In this document: positions 24,521-35,722 of the stretch, piece after piece
Position numbering within the stretch: the first letter of the stretch is position 1
Layout: each line of letters begins with the position of its first letter
Assembly: GCA_030141605.1 (NCBI GenBank)
Contig: JAQGDQ010000202.1
Span: 156,099 to 220,098 of the forward strand
DNA length: 64,000 nucleotides
DNA from: Tubiluchus corallicola
Lineage: Eukaryota > Priapulida > Priapulimorpha > Priapulimorphida > Tubiluchidae
Direction of reading: 5' to 3'
Program-made: the position numbers and the translations under genes
The notes under the pieces: model-generated
Databases searched by the model: none
Seen by the model: the letters and a program-made list of their open reading frames with translations, nothing else
Told to the model about the DNA's origin: nothing

Positions 24521-25020
24521 TAATAAGGGCTAAAACAAATTTTGTAAAAGAAAATTTTATTTGCGAATTAAACGAAGTTTTTAATGCTATCGACTATTCT
24601 ACTCTACACACTAATGAAGCCTTTAATGTATTTTTTGACACCCTGAGTAATTTAGTTAATAAGCACTTGCCTTTTAAAACTCTTTCTAGGCGACAAACCA
24701 AAACATAAAAAACCATGAATAACTGCCGGACTTTTAAAATCAGTAAAGACTAGAAGTAAATTATATAAAATGCATATATTTTCTAACAACCTGTATAAAC
24801 AGAATTACTACAAAACTTACTCTAATATGTTAAATCATACTAAAGAGAAGACTAAAAAACAATATTATAAGAACCTACTGGAAACCAATAAAAACAACAC
24901 TAGAAAAATATGGACCACCATAAATGACTTAACTCAGATAATTTATTCATTTAATAATTTTGTCAGTTTGTATCATATTATCGTTTCATGCTCTGTGTTT
25001 TCTTGTAAAAAAGGTGATTA

Positions 25021-26053
25021 ATACTTTTCTTTGAAGTTTTTTGTCTGTGGCTGCTGTCCATGTTACGCCACTGCATTTGCATGTACATAATGATCAAAGA
25101 TATGCAGCATTGAGTCTGGTCATTAAATTGATGAGTGACTGCCTGGTTTAATGCTTCTGGGTCCTATCTGCTATACTGCCTGAGAGTATGTATTTACTTA
25201 GGGAGGACGTATACATCTCTACTGTCCAATGTCTCCTCCCAGAGGATTGTCCTTGATAATGAGATAAATTATAGTCCTGCTGATCAACGAACATTATCAC
25301 CCACTGTCAACTGCTCACTTATATTACCAAAAACACCTCTGTAGAAATAGTAAATTTTCTTACATTTCCTTCTTAGTGCCACATTATTTCCATTTTTTAT
25401 AAGGGTACATTTTCGTCAATGGAACTGAAGCCAATTTTTTTACCCTTGGGTGCCACCGAACCAAAGCTTAATCAAATTATCAGCTGTGCTGCCAAACTAA
25501 ATTTTCTTGTAATTCCAATTGAAAAGAATCATAAACTCTTTGGTGTTTTATTGTTTAAGGTAGTGGTGATTGTTAAGCTGTGTAAAATTGTTCTGTTTAC
25601 TAAGTTCGTGTTTGTATTTAATAGTTAATGTTATGCAGAAAATATTTTAGAAGCTCACTAATTATTTCAAAATCTGTTCATACTATTTTGTATGATCAAT
25701 AAAAACTGTATTTAAGCAAGACTGCAGTAGTATAATTGTTTACTAGCTCCAGTTCTTATTATATTATTTCAGCATGTATTAGCGAATGCACCACTGGTAT
25801 TGCACATTGATACGACTTATGTACCGACAGTGCATCTTATTTTTTGTGGAAAAATTGAGCTAGTTTCAGATTTTTCTTCTAATTCCAATTTCTATTGATG
25901 TATTTTTATAATTTTTAGGTTTTTGCTGTCATCTTGTTGGTGAAGAGTGAGTTTAGCTACATTGCAAGTAAAGAATATTCAAATTTCATCCTCATTCAAA
26001 TTAGAAGAGCGGTAATATTGTAATTGGAAGTTTTCCCTGAATAGCTGAAGAGG
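25021..26053. other. Upstream region of the DOCK gene
   Basis: About 1 kb between the LINE remnant and the DOCK start codon. No recognisable coding exon is visible. It presumably holds the promoter and 5' UTR; an acceptor-like TTTTTAG at about 25913-25919 could end a 5' UTR intron, but this is not demonstrable. Confidence 0.4.
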
Positions 26054-29000
26054 ATGACATCAGGTCAACGAGCATTTGCACAAAAGCTTAGTAGACAACA
26101 GGCTGCTGATGTGAGAAAACAAGTATCTTCAGCATATGTTAAACAAATTTCAAAAAGCGGTAGCGATGCTACAATCTCTGTTCCGTTGTCTGATGCAGTG
26201 GAGCCTCTGGATTATGAAAATTTTATCATTCAGCATGAACAAGAAATTGATGCAGATCTGCTGCATCATTTACTCGAGTTTCCATCCGATGATATTGAGG
26301 TTGGTGTGATTCCAAGAAAAATTAGAACTATAGTGCCTGTTGTGCCTGACGAACCTTTTGACACAGCACCTCATGTGCGAGACTGTGTGCAATGTTACAC
26401 AGCTGATTGGTTAGGAGTATGCCGTAGGTATCAGTGTTATAGCTCTAGCTACAATATTCAGGATAGAGCTGCTGAAAAAGCAAATATTATAAAGTCTACT
26501 GAGAAACAGGTCTATGAGATTGACTTAGAAAATGATGCAGATAGTACTGGACAATCATCTAAGCGCTCTTCCGTTAATGATACACCTAGAGGCAGTTGGG
26601 CAAGTAGTATGTTTGATTTACAAAACTCACTGGCTGATCCTTTGTTACCTGATTTGTTAGACAAGGAGTCTGTTGACACCGCAGATCATACGAATGAAAC
26701 AGTAAGATCCAATGATAGACAACAAGACTTATTTAAACTTTATCCATTGCAAGATGAAGATGAAATAGTAGAAAGGCGTTTACCAGCTGATATTCCTTCT
26801 GATCGTTTTGGTTATAGAATTCTTGTGAGATGTTTAACACTGAAGTTAGACTTTGAAATTGAGCCAATATTTGCCTGTATGGCTCTGTATGATGTGCGTG
26901 ACAAAAAGAAAATATCTGAAAATTTTTACTTTGATATGAATCCGGATCATATCAAAAAGATGATGGCACGACATGTGCCTTATCAAGATGTTTCAACTCT
27001 CAGCAGGGCTTGTATTTTTAATATTACTTATCCGTCACCAGATATATTTTTATTAATAAAACTTGAAAAGGTTTTGCAACAAGGTGACATCACAGAGTGT
27101 GCTGAACCGTATATGAAAGATGACAAGAACAGGGAAAAAGCTAAACAAAATGCACAGTATTATTGTGAAAAGCTGGGACAATATATGATGCCATTTGCCT
27201 GGACTGCAATATATTTGATGAATATTATAAAAGGTGTTGGCAGTGCAGATAGAGACAGCACAGCTAGTGATTTTGATAGTATTGGTAGTGCCAGTAGTTT
27301 AGAGCGAAAGGCACTACCAAATTACGACAGTTTTAAGAGAAACAAAAGCGAAACATTTAACTCGCTACCCAGAAGGGGTTCTGTCGAAAGGACCCGTAGC
27401 TTGGGATTTGAAAAAAGATATAGCTGGTCACCAGAAGACACGTGCTCTAATTTGGAAAATTTTAGGCCTGTAACTCTTACTGTCTCTAGTTTCTTCAAGC
27501 AAGAGACTGACAGATTATCAGATGATGATCTGTACAAATTTTTGTTGGATTTGAAAAGGCCAACTTCGGGATTAAAAAAGTTGAAGTGCATTCCTGGAAC
27601 ACTTAAGCTTGACATCTCACCTAGCCCAGATGACATCAAGTACTGCCTGACACCTGAACTGGCTAAAATTGATCCATACCCTGATGATAAAGGTCGTCCA
27701 ACCAAAGAAATAATTGAATTTCCACCTAGAGAGGTTTTTGTGCCTCATTATCAATACAGAAATATTTTATTTGTTTATCCCAAAAGTATCAATTTTGCTA
27801 ACAGAACAGGCTCTGCGAGAAATATTGCTGTCAAAATTCAATTACTGGCTGCTGAAGAAGATCATAATGCGCTTCCGGTAATATTCGGGAAATCTAGCTG
27901 TCCGGAATTCAAACATTATGCATATACGGCAGTAAACTATCATAATAAGACTCCAGACTTTTATGAAGAGGTGAAAATTAAGCTTCCTTGTCAGCTCGAC
28001 AGCCAACACCATTTATTATTTACCTTTTATCATATAAGTTGCCAGAAAAAAATAGAACAAACACCATTGGAAACTGAAATAGGTTGCACTTGGTTGCCGC
28101 TTTGTCCTGGCAGAAGACTTCAAGTTGGGGAGTTTTGTTTGCCTGTTTCTCTTGAAAAGCTGCCACCTGGATATTCAGTCTTACATCCTGAAGTGCAGTT
28201 GCCTGGAATGAAGTGGCTTGATAACCATAAACCTGTGTTTACAGTTAAAGTTGAAGCAGTTTCGTCAATTCATACCTTAGATCCAGCAGTTGATCATTTC
28301 CTATTTTTGTGCTATGACATTGAGGAAGAAAACTTGCCAGGGCGAGTTAGTGAAGTTAGTGTTGAGTCTGAACTTAAGCAGTGTATTACAAACTTGAATG
28401 ATTGTGCATTAGAATCTCTTGTGCATTTCCTTCCACTTGTTTTAGACAAACTAATTTTACTTCTTGTTCATCCTCCTGTAATCGCAGGTCAAATGATAAA
28501 TGTAGGTCAAACTTCATTTGAGACATTAGCAGAAGTTATAAAAACACTGACTATTGATCTGGAAATGTGTAACGATCAGCATGGAAGAAACAGTCTTCTT
28601 GCATCATACATTCAGTTTGCTTGCACATTGCCGCAGCAGGACACCAGTCACTCACTGTCTGCTCAGTGTACTCCAACAGAAGCACTTATTAATTTGTGCC
28701 AGTCCCCTCTATCATCATCTTACCCACGCAGCTCTAGTAATCCTGAGCTGACTGGTTTTTTTCATCATGTTTCTAGCCCTGTTGAGGCTGCTCGTCCAAT
28801 AGAAAGAACTGGAAGTATGAGAACAACTTATGAAAGTGTAAACAGTAGCTCGAAATTGCAATGTAAGAAATTAGTACACGAAGAAATAGCATTGCAGTGG
28901 GTAGTATCTAGTGGATCTGTAAGAGAAGCTGCACTTGCTAATGCTTGGTTCTTCTTTGAATTGATGGTTAAGAGTATGGCTAAATTTTTAGCTGAGACGG

Positions 29001-32000
29001 ATAAACTTGATGCTCCGCGCCAGCTTAGGTTTTCCAGCCAGTTCGTTGATGACATAACTGCTCTACTGTCTGCTTGCATTGCGGATATTATAAACCGTCA
29101 CAACAAAGAGTGGAAACTTGTGCAGAGCCTTAATAACAGTGTTGCCTTCTTTCTGTACGATGCATTATCTTTAATGGATAGAGGATATGTGTTTGGTCAA
29201 ATTAGATATTACTGTCATGAGATTGCTAAGAAAATTAGCACTTTGAATGATTCTTCAGGACTTATGTGTCTGAAATTAGATTTTCTTCGCATTATATGTA
29301 GTCATGAGCATTACATAACATTAAATCTTCCATTTGGAACTCATGTTTGTCCTTCACGCTCTTCTTCACCTAGTCCTAGTGTAGTAAGTTCCCAGTCGGG
29401 CTTGTCGTCACTTTGCTCTAATAGACAAAGTGTCACTTTTTCCGATTTGCCCATAGAATTCCGCCAACAGCATTATCTTGTAGGATTAGTGCTATCAAAT
29501 CTTTCAGTAGCCTTGGAAAGCTCTAGCATTGTTGTGCATCATAAAGCTGTTAATTTAGTACGGAATCTCCTTGCTTGTCATGACTCAGATCCCAGATATT
29601 CAGATCGGGAAAGTCGGTGTCGCATTGCTGCCCTTTACCAACCACTTTTGGGTATTGTTATGGGCTCTCTATGCCAGCTTGTTGATTCATCTAGTGGAAA
29701 ACCTGTGAAATCTGTTCTTGCTGGTGATACTGATGAGTATTCAAGTTACCAATCCCACATTAACCAAAGTGTTGCAATGGCAATTGCAGGCTCTTCGGTA
29801 TTTTCTCGGGAAAGTACTTCAAGTGGAGTTGCGTATGGACCAATGCTTAAACAAAAACCTCAATTAAAAGTAGAAGACTCTTGTACTTTGTTGATGTGTT
29901 TTTTGTGGGTCTTGAAGAATATAGAGAAAAGAATGTTAGTTGATTGGTGGACTACATTGTCTTTAACATCTATGCAAGAATTATTAGATGTGTTGTACTT
30001 TTGTGTCTCATGTTTTGAATATAAAGGCATATCTCTCATAAAACGTCAAAGTCAACAAGTATTCCAAAAAAGTTCTGATATAAAAAGCAAACTTGAGGAT
30101 GTCATATTGGGTGCAGGAAGTGCAAGGAGTGAAATGATGCTTCGGCGTCGTGAGCGTAATCCTCCATCACCTCACATGTCAGGAGAGAGATCGTTACGTT
30201 GGCGTAAAGAAATGACTCAGTGGAAGCAGGCATTTGAGCAGCCGGATAGACCAAAAGTTCACACGGGTTATGATGCACATATAGAGGGTAATCTGGCAAC
30301 AGAAGTCAACCTATTGGTTGTAGACATGCTTGAATTTGTTATAAAAATGATACAACAGTCGGAAAGTTTACAGAGCAGTAATCTCTTAGGTGGTGTTCTT
30401 AGAGTTTTTCAACATTGTTTAACTTGTAATCAGAGTGAATTAGTTTTAAAAAATTTATTTGCATCACAGCGTTCTCTTGTCTTCAAGTTTCCAGAGTTGT
30501 TATTTGAAGAAGAAACAGAACAATGTGCTGACTTATGTTTAAGACTGTTGACTCATTGTAGCAGTTGTTTGAGCAGTGTGCGCTCTCAGGCCAGTGGATC
30601 ACTATATTTACTGATGAGACAAAACTTTGAGATTGGTAACAACTTTGCTCGTGTAAAAATGCAGGTTACTATGTCTCTGAGTTCTTTGGTTGGAACTAAT
30701 CAGTCTTTTAATGAAGAATATTTACGGCGTTCTTTGAAAACAATGCTGATCTATGCTGAAGAGGATGTTGAACTACAAGAGACAACATTTCCTGAGCAAG
30801 TGAAAGATCTAGTTTTCAATCTACACATGATTCTGTCTGATACTGTTAAGATGAAAGAATTTCAAGAAGATCCAGAAATGCTTATAGATTTGATGTATCG
30901 TATAGCAAAAGGATATCAAACATCTCCAGATCTGAGATTAACATGGCTTCAGAACATGGCTGGCAAGCACAGTGAAAGAAATAACCATGCAGAGGCTGCA
31001 ATGTGCATAGTGCATTCTGCTGCTCTGGTTGCAGAGTATCTGCATATGATAGAGGACAGGCGGTACTTACCCATTGGTTGTGTTACTTTTCAGCACATAT
31101 CGCCAAATGTTTTAGAAGAGAGTGCGGTTTCAGATGATGTGGTATCTCCTGATGAAGAAGGTATTTGCACTGGTAAATATTTTTCTGAAAATGGTCTTGT
31201 TGGTTTGCTTGAACAAAGTGCTAGTTCTTTTAACATGGCATCAATGTATGAAGCAGTCAATGAAGTGTATCACATTTTGATTCCTATACATGAGGCCAAC
31301 AAAGACTATAAAAAACTTGCTAGCGTGCATGGGAAACTTCATGATGCTTTTAACAAGGTGGCACATCAGCCAATGAAAAGGATATTTAGCTCATTTTACA
31401 GAGTTGGGTTTTATAGCAGCAAATTTGGTGATTTGGATGGAGAAGAGTTTGTCTACAAAGAGCAACCAATGACTAAACTTCCTGAAATATCACATAGGTT
31501 AGAATCGTTTTACATAGACAGATTTGGTCCAAACACTGTGGAAATAATAAAAGATTCAAACAATGTTGACAGGTCAAAATTAAATCCTGATAAAGCATAC
31601 ATACAAATTACATATGTCGAACCATATTTTGACATGTATGAACTTCGTGATCGAACTACAGATTTTGACAAAAATTTCACAATTAATAGATTTGTTTATG
31701 CTACTCCATTCACACATAGTGGTCGTGCTCATGGAGAACTGCGTGAGCAGTACAAACGGAAAACTATTCTCACTACTACGCATTCATTTCCATACATTAG
31801 AACCAGAATACAGGTAAAGTCCAGAAAACAGGTGGTGCTTACTCCTATTGAAGTAGCAATTGAAGATATTCAGAAAAAGACTGCAGAACTGTATGATGCA
31901 TTGTCACAGGAGCCCCCAGATCCTAAAATTCTGCAGATGGTCCTCCAGGGTTGTATTGGCACAACGGTCAATCAAGGTCCTATGGAAATAGCACTAGTAT

Positions 32001-32281
32001 TTCTGTCTGATGTATCAGATGGAACAAAGCCTTGCACAAAACACCAAAATAAGCTGCGTTTGTGTTTCAAGGACTTCATTAGGAAATGTGCAGATGCTTT
32101 AAGGAAGAATAAGACCCTCATTAGTCAAGAGCAAAGAGAATATCAAAAAGAACTGGAGAGGAATTATAGCTCATTGGTAGAAAAGCTAGGGCACATGCTT
32201 ATTAGTGCCCAGAGACGTGCACAGCTGGAAAAAGGTGATTCCAATAACGAAACTCACTTTACAAATGTCACAACGGCTTAA
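26054..32281 (+). CDS. DOCK7: Dedicator of cytokinesis protein, DOCK6/7/8 subfamily, single exon
   Basis: Guanine-nucleotide exchange factor for Rac/Cdc42-type GTPases, acting at membranes in cell polarity and migration. One uninterrupted frame of 2075 codons runs from ATG to TAA and matches the full length of vertebrate DOCK7. Landmarks: an N-terminal DOCK-C signature (residues about 45-130, including FPSDDIEV and DPHVRDC-like APHVRDCVQCYTADW), NDTPRGSWASSMFDLQNSL, the DHR-1 lipid-binding domain (about 560-740, starting PHYQYRNILFVYPKSINFAN), the long helical middle (FEEETEQCADLCLRLLTHCS), and DHR-2 (about 1610-2060). DHR-2 holds GMYEAVNEVY-like MASMYEAVNEVYHILIPIHE and the loop MVLQGCIGTTVNQGP with the nucleotide-expelling valine. 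No frameshift or stop occurs, so the gene is under constraint. The intron-free state is unusual next to its spliced neighbours. DOCK6 or DOCK8 cannot be wholly excluded as the closest paralogue. Confidence 0.93.
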   Translation: MTSGQRAFAQKLSRQQAADVRKQVSSAYVKQISKSGSDATISVPLSDAVEPLDYENFIIQHEQEIDADLLHHLLEFPSDDIEVGVIPRKIRTIVPVVPDEPFDTAPHVRDCVQCYTADWLGVCRRYQCYSSSYNIQDRAAEKANIIKSTEKQVYEIDLENDADSTGQSSKRSSVNDTPRGSWASSMFDLQNSLADPLLPDLLDKESVDTADHTNETVRSNDRQQDLFKLYPLQDEDEIVERRLPADIPSDRFGYRILVRCLTLKLDFEIEPIFACMALYDVRDKKKISENFYFDMNPDHIKKMMARHVPYQDVSTLSRACIFNITYPSPDIFLLIKLEKVLQQGDITECAEPYMKDDKNREKAKQNAQYYCEKLGQYMMPFAWTAIYLMNIIKGVGSADRDSTASDFDSIGSASSLERKALPNYDSFKRNKSETFNSLPRRGSVERTRSLGFEKRYSWSPEDTCSNLENFRPVTLTVSSFFKQETDRLSDDDLYKFLLDLKRPTSGLKKLKCIPGTLKLDISPSPDDIKYCLTPELAKIDPYPDDKGRPTKEIIEFPPREVFVPHYQYRNILFVYPKSINFANRTGSARNIAVKIQLLAAEEDHNALPVIFGKSSCPEFKHYAYTAVNYHNKTPDFYEEVKIKLPCQLDSQHHLLFTFYHISCQKKIEQTPLETEIGCTWLPLCPGRRLQVGEFCLPVSLEKLPPGYSVLHPEVQLPGMKWLDNHKPVFTVKVEAVSSIHTLDPAVDHFLFLCYDIEEENLPGRVSEVSVESELKQCITNLNDCALESLVHFLPLVLDKLILLLVHPPVIAGQMINVGQTSFETLAEVIKTLTIDLEMCNDQHGRNSLLASYIQFACTLPQQDTSHSLSAQCTPTEALINLCQSPLSSSYPRSSSNPELTGFFHHVSSPVEAARPIERTGSMRTTYESVNSSSKLQCKKLVHEEIALQWVVSSGSVREAALANAWFFFELMVKSMAKFLAETDKLDAPRQLRFSSQFVDDITALLSACIADIINRHNKEWKLVQSLNNSVAFFLYDALSLMDRGYVFGQIRYYCHEIAKKISTLNDSSGLMCLKLDFLRIICSHEHYITLNLPFGTHVCPSRSSSPSPSVVSSQSGLSSLCSNRQSVTFSDLPIEFRQQHYLVGLVLSNLSVALESSSIVVHHKAVNLVRNLLACHDSDPRYSDRESRCRIAALYQPLLGIVMGSLCQLVDSSSGKPVKSVLAGDTDEYSSYQSHINQSVAMAIAGSSVFSRESTSSGVAYGPMLKQKPQLKVEDSCTLLMCFLWVLKNIEKRMLVDWWTTLSLTSMQELLDVLYFCVSCFEYKGISLIKRQSQQVFQKSSDIKSKLEDVILGAGSARSEMMLRRRERNPPSPHMSGERSLRWRKEMTQWKQAFEQPDRPKVHTGYDAHIEGNLATEVNLLVVDMLEFVIKMIQQSESLQSSNLLGGVLRVFQHCLTCNQSELVLKNLFASQRSLVFKFPELLFEEETEQCADLCLRLLTHCSSCLSSVRSQASGSLYLLMRQNFEIGNNFARVKMQVTMSLSSLVGTNQSFNEEYLRRSLKTMLIYAEEDVELQETTFPEQVKDLVFNLHMILSDTVKMKEFQEDPEMLIDLMYRIAKGYQTSPDLRLTWLQNMAGKHSERNNHAEAAMCIVHSAALVAEYLHMIEDRRYLPIGCVTFQHISPNVLEESAVSDDVVSPDEEGICTGKYFSENGLVGLLEQSASSFNMASMYEAVNEVYHILIPIHEANKDYKKLASVHGKLHDAFNKVAHQPMKRIFSSFYRVGFYSSKFGDLDGEEFVYKEQPMTKLPEISHRLESFYIDRFGPNTVEIIKDSNNVDRSKLNPDKAYIQITYVEPYFDMYELRDRTTDFDKNFTINRFVYATPFTHSGRAHGELREQYKRKTILTTTHSFPYIRTRIQVKSRKQVVLTPIEVAIEDIQKKTAELYDALSQEPPDPKILQMVLQGCIGTTVNQGPMEIALVFLSDVSDGTKPCTKHQNKLRLCFKDFIRKCADALRKNKTLISQEQREYQKELERNYSSLVEKLGHMLISAQRRAQLEKGDSNNETHFTNVTTA

Positions 32282-34558
32282 AATTACACTGTCTTTTACA
32301 TGAAATGTTATGTATTTGTAATGTAAAGTAATGATACTGCAACTTAATTAGTTGAAAATTTTGTAATGTGTAAGAACATTAATATTTTTGTGTATTTCAT
32401 GGCATTTTTTCACACTTTGACATATGTATTACGTTACATATAAATGTTCATAAGTCAATCTTATTTAATACTGTTTGCTTACAACTTTTGCAAGGCATAT
32501 TTTTACTTTAGTTGCAAGTTATTTGGATTTTTTGGTTGCACGTTTCTTCAAATAATTGTAGTCATATACTCAATATGAAAAGTCTGAAATGTATCCTAGT
32601 ATGTAAACACGCTACAATAGCAAGTATTAATTTAGGTAAGCTGAAATAAAACAGTTGAGAGTTCTGATGTACTACATTAGTCCACCATGAGGTTATTAAT
32701 TATGTGTCTATTACAAGATTTAATTTTAATTTCCTTAAAGAATATTATCAGTTTGTGCTGTGCCATTATCACAATTTCATAAAAGCAATGCCATGCATAT
32801 AGTTACTAATCACAACTGTCGTTTATTACGTTTTTTGCTTTTCATTTTGGTTTCACCATTCAGTAGATCTGAAACTCCATTGATGACAGTGAAACTTTAA
32901 TAGAAATGCTACAGTGAAACAGTTTAACAAGAAACAATGGTACTCACATGTACGTGTTAATGTCATCATTAACAACAACAACAACAATAATAATGACAAA
33001 AATAATAATATTTTATTCTTAAACACACTACATGGCTACGTCTTCTCAGGGCAATTTACATCTGTGACAATAAAATTTTAAAATAATAAACCACTAATAA
33101 ATTTGATAAAAGTATAAATTTAAATTTCTAAACTTGTAAAGATATGCCGAAATTTTGGCTTTAGATTGCTGTATACTAAATTTAATTTGCCTATTACTCT
33201 GCCTCCCTTGTGGGTACAGGGCATTTGCGTGTGGGATATTGGGAGGCCAAACACTTGAGTCTAGCTCACTCGGGCGCCTGCACCGATGCACAAATTACGA
33301 CCAGTATGACTATCACGCAAGAATTTCTGTTTTGTACTAAAAATCACAATCCCTTGCGGGATTAAATTGTTGTCGTAATTCTTGCCCTTTACCTGATTAC
33401 CATATTAGTTTTAAAAACATCTAAAGTGTTTTTTGTACGGCATGCATGGCATATCAAGACAGTAAGACGCCCTAGGCTGACAGTTTAGGCTGCCCATCTT
33501 TCATGAATTAATGTTTGGTTATACATGAGCCCGATGCACAATTATTTGTGATGTGTTAATAATACTATTACCAGTGTGGTTATCGTTAATTACATGTTAG
33601 GTTATACATTTATTTGCATAGCGCTTATGTCTAAGGCAAGCTGTGCAGCTGTTTGTGGGTGTAAAACGTTTTATGAAATAAATATAATATTTGTTTTTTA
33701 TTATATGACAGTTACGTACAAGGTGGCTCGTACTCTTTGTTGTGTATATAAAAGCGGGTTCAGTAGCTGCTTATGGTGTGTTATAAAATATGTGCTTTAT
33801 AGGAGCATGAAAGGATAACTTGCATTTTTCGACGAAAATAAGAAATTTCTAACGCAGTTATGCCCCTAATGAAAGCAAATAACTTCTTTCGCAAGTACGA
33901 CCATGTAAAATAGGAAACAATTATTATAGTATCACTTGGGTCAACAGTTGAAAATAATCCATGTTTACTATTTTAATATTAGCTGCCAGGACAAGAATTA
34001 TGTCTTTAAAATCACAAAAGTAAGTGACGTAGTAAGTGACTTTTACATAAGTAAGACCATAAAAAATGCAAAAAACACCTAAAGCTTTTTAGTGATATAA
34101 TGAGAAAACATTGAAAGAAGGAATTGCAAATCTCGTCTAAGTTTATGTTTATTTTTAATTTCAGCCAAGTAGCAGTTTTGACTGCTCACCTTGATATAAA
34201 AAGATTAGTCTTGAAGTCTTGAATAATATATTTCTAAAAGTCTTTAGCGACATGCTAGAAGTTTCGAGTGCACATGGTTAGTATAAATGCTGTGAAAAGC
34301 AGCACACTAACTGGTGATGGTATTAGACGTTATGAAAAGAGGTGAAACAGGCAAAACAAAATGGTGGGTGCGGGCTAAAAACATAGTTAGATTTACTGAC
34401 TGGTTAGGTGGGATGGCGTCCTCCTGGTAGAAACAGCAGAGGGTGCTAGTGCCGTGAAGTGATTTCTCAGATATCCGGTGGAAGTTTGTTCCACAAGCGT
34501 ATTGTTCTGGGGTAGGACTATAAATAAACATTAACTCTTGCTGCTGGCTGAACAAATT
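32282..34558. other. DOCK 3' region and intergenic sequence, no gene seen
   Basis: Apart from the polyadenylation hexamer at 32645, nothing coding is recognisable. An AATAAT-rich block near 32970-33010 is followed on the minus-strand reading by a repeat-like sequence up to about 33350. It could be a SINE or LINE 3' end, but no boundary or duplicate could be fixed. Confidence 0.4.
32645..32650 (+). promoter_or_regulatory. Polyadenylation signal candidate for DOCK
   Basis: AATAAA, 364 bp after the DOCK stop codon; the first good canonical hexamer downstream. Confidence 0.5.
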
Positions 34559-34559
34559 T

Positions 34560-35475
34560 GTTGTTATCCTTGAGAGACGGGGTGATATATGTTGGTCTTT
34601 ACACAATTTACATATTACCTTATGTGAGATCAGAGGGTGCCGTAGTTTGCATTAGCACTTTTGTGCCGATGATATGCAGCTTTATCTTTCATTTCATGCA
34701 AGGAATGCTGATTCAGAATTCGCAGTTCAAGGCATTGCTACTTCACCCTCAGCTAGCAGCAAGAAACTTGCCCTGTATTTTTGACAATAATTTGTTATTT
34801 GACAAAAATGTCAATCAGACATGCAGCATTGCCTTTCCATCCCAAAGCTTCAGTAAATTGGATACGTTTTAGACAAAGGTACCACTGAGTAGCTAATGCA
34901 CGCATTTGTTACAGCCCGCTGAGATTATTGCCATTCTGTTCTTTCAGGTATGCATTCTTGCTACCATGAAAAGTTGGAACGTGTACAAAATGCTGCAGCT
35001 TGTGTTGTGACCAAAGCAAAGAAATTCAATCATATAACTCCAATTTTATTTGACCTTCTCACGCGTTCAATTAAATAATGGACAGATTTTAATATTTTAT
35101 GCTTGCTTATAAATGTGTGAACTCGGTCCAACCTAGAACAAAACTAGTCACTTGTGGAAGATGATCCTCATCTGCCCCTCCTTTGTTTAAAACAGCCATT
35201 CACATAGGGCAGGGAGAGTCATTTTCAAAACACGCCTCAAAACCGTTTTATCTGTAATTACACAAATTAATTTGTATTGGATTCCCATTATGTCTTGCAT
35301 GTTGTCTGTAGAATTGCATTGTATGTATTATCTAACCATGCTTTTTTATTTTTTATAGTAGTGTATAATTTTTAAGTTAATTATGATGTATTTCTACTCC
35401 CACGTTTTACTTATTTTTGACTGTAAAGCCCTAGAGTACTTTATGGATTTAAGGCGAATGAATTATTATTAGTAG
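34560..35475 (+). mobile_element. Decayed LINE reverse-transcriptase 3' part
   Basis: Across broken frames one can read a YADD-type catalytic block (ADDMQLYLSF, about 34664-34693), then ARNLPCIFDNNLLFDKNVNQTCS, then LDYCHSVLSG with LERVQNAAACVVTKAKKF and HITPILFDLL (to about 35060). This is the order found after the active site in CR1/Rex-like LINEs. Several stops and frameshifts are present. It probably ends near AATGAATTATTATTAG (about 35470). It lies just upstream of CSNK1A1. Confidence 0.7.
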
Positions 35476-35722
35476 CACAGCATATGAGACATCATCAGGC
35501 GAAGGCATAGAGTTACATGTCAAAATTTTCTTCATTAGCGTATCTATGGTCTGGACAATCGGCCTTTGATCTTGACACGTGACGTTGCTGTACAAGACGT
35601 CCCAAAACTCTTTGCGCGTATTTGTTACAGGAAGAAAAATGGCCGTCGAATAGTGGAGTTGTGAAATCTGTTGCACGTCTATTTTGTGCCTGTGCTTTTG
35701 TATTCAATTTGGCGCAGACCAA

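Larger units (their letters stand above)
23160..25020 (+). mobile_element. Internally deleted non-LTR retrotransposon (CR1/Jockey-like LINE)
   Basis: Order of remains: a possible ORF1 C-terminal piece (about 23166-23313), a zinc-finger segment (23332-23637), an apurinic-type endonuclease (23777-24520), then a decayed endonuclease-RT linker (24521-24925). At about 24930 the sequence jumps directly to the element's 3' terminal 90 bp, shared with 20870-21014. The entire reverse transcriptase is missing, so the copy is dead. It lies about 1 kb upstream of the DOCK gene on the same strand. Confidence 0.8.

Noticed and set aside
27322-27705. 127-codon minus-strand frame inside DOCK
   Set aside because: Antisense shadow of the conserved DOCK coding sequence.
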